Assembly (NCBI RefSeq): GCF_004348455.1
Contig: NZ_SMKA01000025.1
Coordinates: forward strand, 1 to 51,023
Source: Kribbella albertanoniae
GTDB taxonomy: Bacteria > Actinomycetota > Actinomycetes > Propionibacteriales > Kribbellaceae
Length of the DNA: 51,023 nt
Reading direction: 5' to 3'
This document shows, piece after piece, positions 1 to 6,721 of this stretch. The notes under the pieces are model-generated. The model ran no database searches. It was not told the DNA's origin and saw nothing but the letters and a program-made list of their open reading frames with translations. Each line of letters opens with the position of its first letter. Within the stretch, counting starts at the first letter, position 1. The translations under genes and the position numbers were made by a program.

Positions 1-65
1 CGCTCGTCACACCCACCACGCCACCGACCGTTGCGCGCTTTCCCCATTTGGGTTGCGCGCCTTTC

Positions 66-149
66 CATCTGATGGGTTCCCCCACGAGATTGTGGGTTCT
101 CCACCCGCATGCGGGTCCAGAACCCACAAGCTGATGGGTTAACCCATCA
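66..149. repeat. Inverted repeats downstream of the cystathionine gamma-synthase gene
   Basis: Two palindromes lie just past the stop of the leftward gene. The first, 90-129, pairs TTGTGGGTTCT with AGAACCCACAA around the inner palindrome ACCCGCATGCGGGT; only the two C/C positions at 101-102 and 117-118 do not pair. The second, 132-149, is the perfect palindrome TGATGGGTTAACCCATCA. The 10-mer CTGATGGGTT also occurs at 69-78, and a GGGTT core recurs at about 50-54. No T-run follows, so this could be a terminator region or a cluster of binding sites with a GATGGGTT half-site. The first 168 bases hold no supported gene. Confidence 0.6.
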
Positions 150-168
150 AATGGTGAAGGCGGGTGGG

Positions 169-1323
169 TCAGGACATGGCGCGGTCTAGGTCCTCTAGGA
201 GGTCTTCGATCGTTTCGATGCCTACGCTTAGGCGGATCAGGTCGGCGGGGACCTCTAGGGGGGTGCCGGCTACTGAGGCGTGGGTCATTTTGCCGGGGTG
301 CTCGATGAGGGATTCGACGCCGCCCAGCGACTCGCCCAGGGTGAAGACCTCGGCCTTGTTGCAGATGTCGAGCGCCTGGGCCTCGCCACCGGTGACGCGG
401 AACGACACGATGCCGCCGTACCGCTTCATCTGCTTGGCTGCGGTCTCGTGGCCGGGGTGGCCCTCGACGCCGGGGTAGAGCACCTTGCTGACGGAGCTGT
501 GCCGCTGCAGGAACTCGACGACCTTCTCCGCGTTGTCGCTGTGCCGGTCCATCCGCACACCGAGCGTCTTGATGCCGCGCAGCACCAGGAACGAGTCGAA
601 CGGGCCGGCGACCGCGCCGATCGCGTTCTGGTGGAAGGCGATCTTGTCGGCCAGCTCGGCGTCCCGCACGATCAGTGCGCCGCCGACAACGTCGGAGTGC
701 CCGCCCATGTACTTCGTGGTCGAGTGCACGACCACGTCCGCGCCCAGCTCCAACGGCTGCTGCAGGTACGGCGAGGCGAACGTGTTGTCGACGACCAGCA
801 GTGCGCCCGCGTCATGGGCGATCTGGGCGACGATGGCGATGTCCGCGACGTTCAGCAGCGGGTTGGTGGGGGTCTCCAGCCACACGACCTTGGTCTTGCC
901 CGGGCGGATCGCAGCGCGGATCGCCTCCGGGTTGGTGACCGCGGCCGGGGTCATCTCGACGCCCCAGGCGCCCAGCACCTTGGAGAACAGCCGGAAGGTG
1001 CCGCCGTACGCGTCGTCGGGGAAGACCACGTGGTCACCGGGCACGCACAGCGACCGGATCAGCGTGTCCTCGGCGGCCAGGCCGCTCGCGAACGCGAATC
1101 CGCGGGTCCCTGCCTCGACCGCGGCCAGACACTCCTCGAGCGCGGTGCGGGTCGGGTTCGCGGAACGGGAGTACTCGTACCCGTTGCGCAGACCGCCGAC
1201 GCCGTCCTGCTTGTAGGTGCTGGTCGCGTAGATCGGCGGGACGACTGCGCCAGTGGTCGGGTCGGGCTCGTTCCCGGCGTGGATGGCGAGTGTCTCGAAG
1301 CCGTAGTGGTGTTCGGAATTCAC
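169..1323 (-). CDS. metB: Cystathionine gamma-synthase / gamma-lyase family PLP enzyme
   Basis: Fold-type I PLP enzyme of the Cys/Met metabolism family, 384 aa, the usual family length. It joins O-acyl-homoserine with cysteine to make cystathionine, or runs in the lyase direction; sequence alone does not separate these. Visible motifs: YSR near residue 51, the VDNTFASP aspartate near 179, and the PLP lysine K204 in STTKYMGGHSD. I chose GTG at 1323 because it precedes the conserved N-terminus (NSEHHYGFETLAIHAG) and has a TACGCT -10-like box six bases upstream (leaderless). An in-frame GTG at 1395 would add 24 unconserved-looking residues. It stands alone, divergent from the four-gene operon at 1540. 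A cystathionine beta-synthase gene lies at 29451-30824, so a full transsulfuration route is possible. Confidence 0.93.
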   Translation of the reverse strand: MNSEHHYGFETLAIHAGNEPDPTTGAVVPPIYATSTYKQDGVGGLRNGYEYSRSANPTRTALEECLAAVEAGTRGFAFASGLAAEDTLIRSLCVPGDHVVFPDDAYGGTFRLFSKVLGAWGVEMTPAAVTNPEAIRAAIRPGKTKVVWLETPTNPLLNVADIAIVAQIAHDAGALLVVDNTFASPYLQQPLELGADVVVHSTTKYMGGHSDVVGGALIVRDAELADKIAFHQNAIGAVAGPFDSFLVLRGIKTLGVRMDRHSDNAEKVVEFLQRHSSVSKVLYPGVEGHPGHETAAKQMKRYGGIVSFRVTGGEAQALDICNKAEVFTLGESLGGVESLIEHPGKMTHASVAGTPLEVPADLIRLSVGIETIEDLLEDLDRAMS

Positions 1324-1539
1324 CGGACCAGCGTACGGCCTGGTCTGCCATGGTTCGAACCGCCGTTCCGCCGCTGAGACATCCCCTCGGGCCACCGGGG
1401 ATCCAAGTTGTCCACAGATCCGTCGAACCCCCTGGCACGTGACCCACGCTGCGGCCTACCGTTGCGGGCAGTAGTTGCCGAGCCGCCTGACGGTCACCGG
1501 CCGCGACCGACGCCGTACGCAGAGAGATGGGATCTGGGC

Positions 1540-2121
1540 ATGAAGACGCAGGACAGGCCACTCGACCAGGACGACCTGGCGCTGGCCGATCTCGCCGAGA
1601 TCCAGGACTGGACCGTGCTGGCCGGGCCGGACGGCGACGAGTCCGGCCCCGAGGTCGTGCGGGCGCTCGTGCACCGGGTGATGGCGCGGACCCCGTGGCA
1701 GCCCTGGCCGCTGCAGCCGGGCGAGACGATCGGCGACGAGATGGTCTCCTGGGGGTTCGTCACACCCCGCCGTACGACGTTGATCGTGTTCGACGGCCTG
1801 GTCTTCGCGGACTGTCCGGACAGCGGCTGGTCGGCGTACGAGATCGGCCCCGACGACATCGGCGCGGCGGAGGCCGGTCTGGACGCGCACTGGCCGGACC
1901 ACCTCGCGCTGGTCGGCAAGTACTTCGGTCAGCCCGATTACGTCGGTGACGACAGCAAGCCCGGGTTCGACGACGAGTGGGCGCCCGGTGCCGGGGCGGA
2001 CCACCGCCACCTGGCCGTCTGGATGCGCCCGGGCGCCGAGCTGCGGCTGTACAGCATGCGTCCGTCGAAGGACCCGTTGACCACCGCGGTCGGCGTCGGC
2101 TACGCCATGTACCTCGACTAG
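1540..2121 (+). CDS. Unrecognised 193-aa protein, paralogue A of the A-B-A'-C operon
   Basis: I do not recognise the family. The protein is acidic and soluble, without signal peptide or membrane segment. Blocks shared with its paralogue at 3736-4317 include the N-terminal DRPLD.DDLA.ADLAEI.DW, the central DGLVF.D..SGW, the block AEAG.DA.WPDHLAL, and a C-terminal end VGYA.Y.D. By eye 108 of 193 residues are identical with no gaps. The ATG at 1540 is fixed by that alignment; longer in-frame starts upstream are not matched by the paralogue. The gene is first in a tight operon: its TAG at 2119-2121 overlaps the GGAGAG ribosome site of the next gene. The size and Trp/aromatic-rich beta-strand-like pattern would suit a small adaptor, chaperone or immunity-type domain, but that is a guess. 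Confidence 0.8.
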   Translation: MKTQDRPLDQDDLALADLAEIQDWTVLAGPDGDESGPEVVRALVHRVMARTPWQPWPLQPGETIGDEMVSWGFVTPRRTTLIVFDGLVFADCPDSGWSAYEIGPDDIGAAEAGLDAHWPDHLALVGKYFGQPDYVGDDSKPGFDDEWAPGAGADHRHLAVWMRPGAELRLYSMRPSKDPLTTAVGVGYAMYLD

Positions 2122-2129
2122 GAGAGCTG

Positions 2130-3698
2130 ATGAGCCAGAACCCGCCAGAGTTCACCGGGTCGCAGCGGCGGCGGCTGAACCGCGAGTACAAGCGGAACGT
2201 CAAGCAGGGCACGAAGGACGCCAAGGCAGCGGTCACGCTGAAGCGCAGCGACCGTCGCCGGATCGATCCGGCGTTCCGGGAGGCGCTTGGGCGATCGAAC
2301 CTGACTGCGGCCGACCTGAGCGCGATGATGCAGCGCAGCGTGACCGGTACGCAGAACGCGCAGGCGCGTGCGGAGCTGGGTGCGCTGGGGCAGGCCGCCC
2401 AGCAGCGGATCAGAGCGCCGCGTACGGAGACGCCTTCGCTGAGCGGGATGCTGGGCAACGCCTACTCGCGCTGGCAGGACCTGCGGCGTGGCACCAAGCT
2501 GCTGAAGGCGGCGTCTACGTTGGCCGCCAAGGACATGAAGACGGTCGATCCGGTCATCCGCGCGCAGCTCGGGCACAGCACGATGACGCGCGGCGACCTG
2601 AGTCAGCTCGCGCAACGGAACCTGGTCCAGGCCTTCCGCTCCCCTGGTGACTTCGAGGTGCGTCCGGGCGAGCAAGCGCCCCAGCTGCAGGCACCCGCCG
2701 CGCCGGGCATGATCCAGTCGCGACAGGACGCCGCGCGCGCTCCCGTGCAGGCCGACCCCGGTCGGCTGGACATGCTCCGCAACGAGCTCAGGCAGCTCCG
2801 CGAGCAGATCACCCTCCTGGAACAACAGGTAGCCGAGCTGGAAGCCGCCGAAAACCAGCAACAGCCCGAGGTCGACTCCCCCGAAGTCCAACAGCCGGAG
2901 GCGCAAACGGCTGAGGGGCAGCAGTCGGAAGCGCAGTCACCGGAAGCGCAGACAGCCGAAGCCCAGTCGCCGGACGTGCAGGCGGCTGAGGGGCAGCAGC
3001 AGGTGCAGTCGACGGAGGGCCAGTCGCCCGAGGTGCAGCAGCCTGAGGCTGAGTCGGCTTCGCCAGAAGCTCAGCAGGCGGCGGCGCAGTCGGCTGAGGC
3101 GCAGCAGCACGTCGGGCAGCACGAGGCTGTGCCGGCCAACAAGACCGAGGCCCAGCGCTGGGTCGCGTCCGCCGCTGGCGAGAACCAGCAACCGGCAGCC
3201 CAGCAACCCGAGGTGCAGCAGCCGGGCGAGCAGCAGTCCGCTGAGCAGCCCGAGACCCAGCAGTCAGGAGAGCAGCAGCCGGCCACTCAGCAGCCAGTAG
3301 CTCAGCAGGCCGGTCCGCAGCAGCCCGCCGTACAAGAGGTGGGCGCACAGCAGGCCGGTCCGCAGCAGGCGGGTGGGCAGCAGCAGCCTCGGGGGACGGC
3401 GCAGCCTGTGTTTCAGGCGGCGGGTGGGCAGCCGACTACGCGGCCGGGGCAGGCTGAGCGGCCGCAGGTGCAGCAGCCTACGTTCCAGGCGGCTGGTGAG
3501 CAGCCGAACGAGGTAGCTCGTAAGGAGCAGGCGGCTCGCGCGGCGGCGGCTGCCTTCTACGGCACCGCGGACGTCCGGCCCAGCACCCGCGAGGAGGCGG
3601 CCAAGACCGCGCAGTCCGACCCGAACAAGAAGGCAGACCGCGGCACCGGGCAGTCCGCCGCGCAGAAGAACGATCCCAACGGCCGCGGCACCCGCTGA
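2130..3698 (+). CDS. Coiled-coil, Gln-rich scaffold-like protein with duplicated N-terminal module
   Basis: 522 aa, function unknown. Residues 1-35 are basic. Two copies of a roughly 36-residue module follow, about 36-71 and 130-166, sharing the pattern TL...D....DP..R..LG.S..T..DLS...QR. Residues 213-241 form a textbook leucine heptad run (L213, L216, L220, L223, I227, L230, V234, L237), so the protein probably oligomerises. Residues 243-480 are low complexity, built from irregular Q/E/A/P units such as SPEAQTAEAQ and QQPEVQQPGEQQ. The tail is Lys/Arg/Asn-rich. There is no signal peptide or membrane segment. The start is ATG 2130 with GGAGAG at 2121-2126. Its position between two paralogous genes suggests it forms a complex with their products; no family match comes to mind. 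Confidence 0.8.
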   Translation: MSQNPPEFTGSQRRRLNREYKRNVKQGTKDAKAAVTLKRSDRRRIDPAFREALGRSNLTAADLSAMMQRSVTGTQNAQARAELGALGQAAQQRIRAPRTETPSLSGMLGNAYSRWQDLRRGTKLLKAASTLAAKDMKTVDPVIRAQLGHSTMTRGDLSQLAQRNLVQAFRSPGDFEVRPGEQAPQLQAPAAPGMIQSRQDAARAPVQADPGRLDMLRNELRQLREQITLLEQQVAELEAAENQQQPEVDSPEVQQPEAQTAEGQQSEAQSPEAQTAEAQSPDVQAAEGQQQVQSTEGQSPEVQQPEAESASPEAQQAAAQSAEAQQHVGQHEAVPANKTEAQRWVASAAGENQQPAAQQPEVQQPGEQQSAEQPETQQSGEQQPATQQPVAQQAGPQQPAVQEVGAQQAGPQQAGGQQQPRGTAQPVFQAAGGQPTTRPGQAERPQVQQPTFQAAGEQPNEVARKEQAARAAAAAFYGTADVRPSTREEAAKTAQSDPNKKADRGTGQSAAQKNDPNGRGTR

Positions 3699-3735
3699 CC
3701 GGCGTACCGGCTTCAGAACACAGGAGGACGACCGG

Positions 3736-4317
3736 ATGAAGACAGCGGACAGGCCGCTCGACGACGACGACCTGGCCATGGCCGACCTGGCCGAGATCAC
3801 CGACTGGGCGCCGATCGCCGGACCGGACAGTGACGATGCCGGCCCGGCACTCGTCCGCACCCTGGTGCAGCGCGTTAGCAACGCGACCGGCTGGACGCCG
3901 GTTCCGCTCGCGCCGGGCGAGGAGATCGACGCGACCATGTCCTCGTGGGCCTTCACGACCAAACGCGGCAGCACTCTCGTCGCGTACGACGGTCTCGTGT
4001 TCCCCGACACCCGCAACAGCGGCTGGGTCGGGTACGAGGTTCGTCCGGAGGACATGGCCGAAGCGGAGGCCGGAATCGACGCGGTGTGGCCGGACCACCT
4101 CGCGCTGGCCCGCAAGCACTGGGGCGAGCCCGACCACCTCGGTGATCACACCGACCCGCGCTTCCTCAGGCAATGGACGCCCAGTGGTTTCGGACCCCGG
4201 CGACACGTCGCCGTCTGGATCCGGCCCGGCGCCCAGATCCACCTGTTCAGTGACCAGCCGACCCCGGAACCGCTGACGCGCACGGTGAATGTCGGCTACG
4301 CGGTCTACATCGATTAG
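3736..4317 (+). CDS. Unrecognised 193-aa protein, paralogue A' of the A-B-A'-C operon
   Basis: Exactly the same length as the product of 1540-2121 and alignable without gaps at about 56% identity counted by eye, so the two genes arose by duplication. Conserved features are the acidic N-terminus with DDLA.ADLAEI.DW, the strand-like DGLVFPD..NSGW, and WPDHLAL near the middle. Variable stretches lie at residues 48-67 and 138-155, which may be partner-specific surfaces. The ATG has a strong AGGAGG eight bases upstream (3722-3727), after a 37-base gap from the scaffold gene. Its stop codon overlaps the GGAG ribosome site of the next gene, as for the first paralogue. Keeping two diverged copies next to one scaffold gene suggests a heteromeric assembly. 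Confidence 0.8.
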   Translation: MKTADRPLDDDDLAMADLAEITDWAPIAGPDSDDAGPALVRTLVQRVSNATGWTPVPLAPGEEIDATMSSWAFTTKRGSTLVAYDGLVFPDTRNSGWVGYEVRPEDMAEAEAGIDAVWPDHLALARKHWGEPDHLGDHTDPRFLRQWTPSGFGPRRHVAVWIRPGAQIHLFSDQPTPEPLTRTVNVGYAVYID

Positions 4318-4327
4318 GAGTTCGACC

Positions 4328-5221
4328 ATGACCACGCCGCACCAAGGACCGCAGGGACCTGGGCAGGGCTCGGGGATGTGGCAGCAGGGCGACCAGGACG
4401 CTGCCCTTCGCTGGCTCGCGAGCCTCGATCAGGCCGATCAGGTGGCACTGCGCCGTTCGATGCAGACCCAACGCTCGCTGGCCCCGATCTACAACGCCGT
4501 CAATCGCTCGATCGAGTTCACCCGCCAGCAGGGCCGGAGCCTCAGCGAGGGCGCACAGTCCCTCGTCTCGCAGACCGCGCAGTACGGACGCGATGCCGCC
4601 GCCTGGGTCGGCCGGACCGGCGCGGACCTCGCCGAGCGCGCGGACGACCTGCGCGACCGGGCAGGCGTCAAGGCGGAGGTGGCCGCGACCCGGCTGAGCG
4701 ACGGCCTCGACCGCACCGGCCGAGCCATCTCCAGCGGCGCAGCGGCCACCCGGAATGCCGTCGCCTCGGGCACCACCGCGACCCGCAACACGGCCGTCTC
4801 CGCGACTCAGGGAATCGCCGCCACCGCGGGCCGGGTCTCCCGCTGGTTCAAGGAGAAGGTCAGCAACACGACCGGTCGTGCTGCCGCCGGGTTCCACGCG
4901 ATGAAGGAGTTCAGCGCACCGGATCTGAACGCTCAGTCGGCGCCGACCCCGGGTGGCCCGCAGCTTTCCGCAACTGCCATCACCGGTGTGGCCTCGCAGG
5001 TCCATGCTTTCGCGACCGCGGAGTCGGCGACGGATCGGCAGGCGGCGTTGAACTCGCTGGTCGGTTCGATGGACAAGGACAACCAGGCGATGTTGATGGC
5101 CGCGCTGATCAACTCCGGACAGGCGCCGGCCACCGGGGCTGTGAACGCCACGCCGCAGCAGGCGCCGGACGGCCGCGGTCAGCAGAACCAGCCCGGCAAG
5201 GGTCCGGATCTGACCAAGTAG
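4328..5221 (+). CDS. Amphipathic-repeat protein, last gene of the A-B-A'-C operon
   Basis: 297 aa, family not recognised. The first 25 residues are Gln/Gly-rich. A predicted helical region follows (about 25-70, with ALRWLASLDQADQVALRRS). Residues 75-190 are a long amphipathic stretch rich in Ala, Thr, Arg and Asp, with units such as AAATRNAVASGT and TATRNTAVSAT, resembling LEA or apolipoprotein-type helices that lie on membranes or other proteins. Residues 225-270 form a second Ala-rich helical block, and the tail is Gln/Gly/Pro-rich and unstructured. There is no signal peptide or transmembrane helix. ATG 4328 is preceded by GGAG at 4317-4320, overlapping the upstream stop, so it is probably translated with the preceding gene. 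Confidence 0.78.
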   Translation: MTTPHQGPQGPGQGSGMWQQGDQDAALRWLASLDQADQVALRRSMQTQRSLAPIYNAVNRSIEFTRQQGRSLSEGAQSLVSQTAQYGRDAAAWVGRTGADLAERADDLRDRAGVKAEVAATRLSDGLDRTGRAISSGAAATRNAVASGTTATRNTAVSATQGIAATAGRVSRWFKEKVSNTTGRAAAGFHAMKEFSAPDLNAQSAPTPGGPQLSATAITGVASQVHAFATAESATDRQAALNSLVGSMDKDNQAMLMAALINSGQAPATGAVNATPQQAPDGRGQQNQPGKGPDLTK

Positions 5222-5227
5222 CCCCGC

Positions 5228-5282
5228 TTGACGCAACCGATTAGTTGCAATACATTTATGGCAACTAATCGGTTGCTATACA
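5228..5282 (+). promoter_or_regulatory. Promoter and palindromic operator of the AHSA1/ArsR operon
   Basis: GCAACCGATTAGTTGC (5233-5248) and its exact reverse complement GCAACTAATCGGTTGC (5261-5276) are separated by 12 bases; each arm is itself a GCAAC-N6-GTTGC dyad. A plausible promoter sits on top: TTGACG at 5228-5233, then 17 bases, then TACATT at 5251-5256. The first arm thus fills the -35/-10 spacer and the second covers the likely start of transcription. This is a classic repressor layout and probably the target of the ArsR-type protein encoded at 5717-6058. Confidence 0.75.
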
Positions 5283-5295
5283 TGTGGAGGCAGTG

Positions 5296-5727
5296 ATGGG
5301 ATTTCCGGATCGGATCGAGCGGACAGTGGAGCTCGGGCATTCACCGGCGAAGGTATGGGCGGCGCTGACGACGGCCGAGGGGCTCGGGACGTGGTTCGGG
5401 CAGAACGCGACGGTAGACCTGCAGACGGGTGGCAGCGCCGTACTGACCTGGGAGACCGGCGACAAGGCCGAGCTCCGGATCGAGCGGCTCGAGGAGCCGG
5501 CCGTGTTCGGCTACACGTGGCACATCTACGGACTGCCCGCGGACGACCAACGCCGTACCTATGTCGAGTTCACGCTGGAGCCGATCGACAGTGGCACCCG
5601 ATTGACCGTGGTGGAGTCCGGCTTCGCGCAGCTGACGGGCGACGCCTATGCCAAGGCGTACGGCGGAAACGTGGAGGGCTGGCAGCTCGAGCTCGGCGAA
5701 CTGGTCGAATACCTCAATGCAGCCTGA
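5296..5727 (+). CDS. SRPBCC / AHSA1-like (START-fold) domain protein
   Basis: 143 aa, essentially a single SRPBCC domain of the Aha1 C-terminal-like (polyketide cyclase superfamily) type that binds a hydrophobic ligand in a cavity. Typical features: ERTVELGHSPAKVWAALTTAEGLGTWFG at the N-terminus, central beta strands, and GWQLELGELVEYL as the C-terminal helix. ATG 5296 has GTGGAGG ending five bases upstream; an in-frame GTG at 5284 lies inside that ribosome site and is less likely. The next gene, an ArsR-type regulator, starts before this one stops (11-base overlap). AHSA1 proteins paired with ArsR repressors are a recurring actinobacterial arrangement; the ligand is unknown. Confidence 0.88.
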   Translation: MGFPDRIERTVELGHSPAKVWAALTTAEGLGTWFGQNATVDLQTGGSAVLTWETGDKAELRIERLEEPAVFGYTWHIYGLPADDQRRTYVEFTLEPIDSGTRLTVVESGFAQLTGDAYAKAYGGNVEGWQLELGELVEYLNAA

Positions 5728-6058
5728 CCAATCCATCGATCGCGAGGCGGTCGCCGAGCAGGTGTTCGTGGCGCTGGCGGATCCGAGCCGGCGGACGATC
5801 CTGGCCGAGCTGGCCACGAGCGGCCCGGCCACGGCGACCGATCTCGCCGAGCGCCTCCCGATCACCCGCCAGGCGATCGCCAAACACCTGGCCTTGCTGT
5901 CCGAGGCCGGTCTGCTGATCGCCGAGCCCGGCGAACGCCGCCGCGTCCGCTACCGCCTGCACTCGGCGCCTATCCAGCTGGCGCAGCAGTTCCTCGCAGC
6001 TCTGGCCAACAACTGGGACTCGAACCTCGACGCCCTCAAGTCCCACCTGGACAGCTAG
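5717..6058 (+). CDS. ArsR-family winged-helix repressor
   Basis: 113 aa, the usual size. The winged helix runs from about residue 10 to 90: VFVALADPSRRTILAELA, the recognition segment ITRQAIAKHLALLSEAGLL, and a wing with GERRRVRYRL. No CxC-type metal site is present in the recognition helix, so it is probably not a metal sensor. It belongs to the group paired with AHSA1 proteins. ATG 5717 overlaps the end of the upstream gene, giving translational coupling. Its stop overlaps the stop of the convergent TetR gene within one CTAG. It most likely represses its own operon through the dyads at 5233-5276. Confidence 0.9.
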   Translation: MQPDQSIDREAVAEQVFVALADPSRRTILAELATSGPATATDLAERLPITRQAIAKHLALLSEAGLLIAEPGERRRVRYRLHSAPIQLAQQFLAALANNWDSNLDALKSHLDS

Positions 6059-6624
6059 CCGCTGCGGCGGGCCAGCAGGGCGGTGGTGGCGTCGAGGAGG
6101 GTGGCGTGGATCTCGGCGTCGCTGAACTCGGGCGGGAGGTCGGCGGACATCGCAGAACTGAGGGCCTCGATCGCCGCGGCGGCGCGGAGGCGGTTGGCGA
6201 CCGTGGAATCAGGGCCGGCCAGCCAGTGCTGGAAGGCTCGGCTGGTCGCGATCAGGCCCTCGAGGTCCTCGTCGATGGCTGCAAGGACGGCCCCGATGTC
6301 GCGGATCAGGGTGGGGCCGGTGCGCCGATGCTTGACCACCACGTCGAGGTAGGCACTGAGCAGCTCCTGCTCTGCCTCCCGTGACCACTCGAGCCCTTCG
6401 GCGCGCGCCATCACCTGGCGCAGATCGTCGACGAAGGTGCCGATGATCGCCCGCAGCAGCTCCTGCTTGGACGAGTAGTGGTAGTACAGCGAGGCCTTCG
6501 TGATGCCGACCTGCTCGGCGATCTCCCGCAGGCTCGTCTTCTCGTACCCCTGCGCCGAGAACAGGTCGAGCGCGGCCCGATGGATCGCCGCCTTCGTGTC
6601 CCGGGAACCAGTCGCGTGCTGCAC
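6055..6624 (-). CDS. TetR-family repressor of the adjacent MMPL exporter
   Basis: 189 aa. The N-terminal TetR helix-turn-helix is clear: AALDLFSAQGYEKTSLREIAEQVGITKASLYYHYSSKQELL (residues about 17-57). The C-terminal ligand domain is unassigned. The start is GTG 6624 with an AGAAGG/AGGTAGG-type ribosome site just upstream. The gene is divergent from the MMPL exporter at 6722, and the 97-base gap carries two copies of a dyad (6652-6692), so the protein probably represses both genes and is released by an exported hydrophobic compound. Confidence 0.9.
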   Translation of the reverse strand: MQHATGSRDTKAAIHRAALDLFSAQGYEKTSLREIAEQVGITKASLYYHYSSKQELLRAIIGTFVDDLRQVMARAEGLEWSREAEQELLSAYLDVVVKHRRTGPTLIRDIGAVLAAIDEDLEGLIATSRAFQHWLAGPDSTVANRLRAAAAIEALSSAMSADLPPEFSDAEIHATLLDATTALLARRSG

Positions 6625-6651
6625 GTCACCTACCTTCTCATCTTTGCTTGC

Positions 6652-6692
6652 CTACCGTGCGGCAGGTAGTCTACCAACCGTGCGGCAGGTAG
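6652..6692. promoter_or_regulatory. Twin operator between tetR and the MMPL gene
   Basis: CTACCGTGCGGCAGGTAG (6652-6669) is repeated as CAACCGTGCGGCAGGTAG (6675-6692), a 23-base direct repeat. Each copy has CTACC/GGTAG-type half-sites as an inverted repeat, and the junction GGTAGTCTACC (6665-6675) is another dyad. A period of 23 bases, about two helical turns, suits two TetR dimers bound side by side. Confidence 0.75.
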
Positions 6693-6721
6693 AGAACAGT
6701 CAGCCCGGAGGGGGTACCAAG

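Noticed and set aside
280..1377. Long open frames on the plus strand opposite the cystathionine gamma-synthase gene
   Set aside because: Mirror-frame artefact of GC-rich coding DNA; the minus-strand protein has all family motifs.
2860..3500. Gln-codon-rich repeat region as a CRISPR or minisatellite
   Set aside because: The repetition is at the amino-acid level with irregular units and continuous reading frame; no constant DNA repeat and spacer structure.
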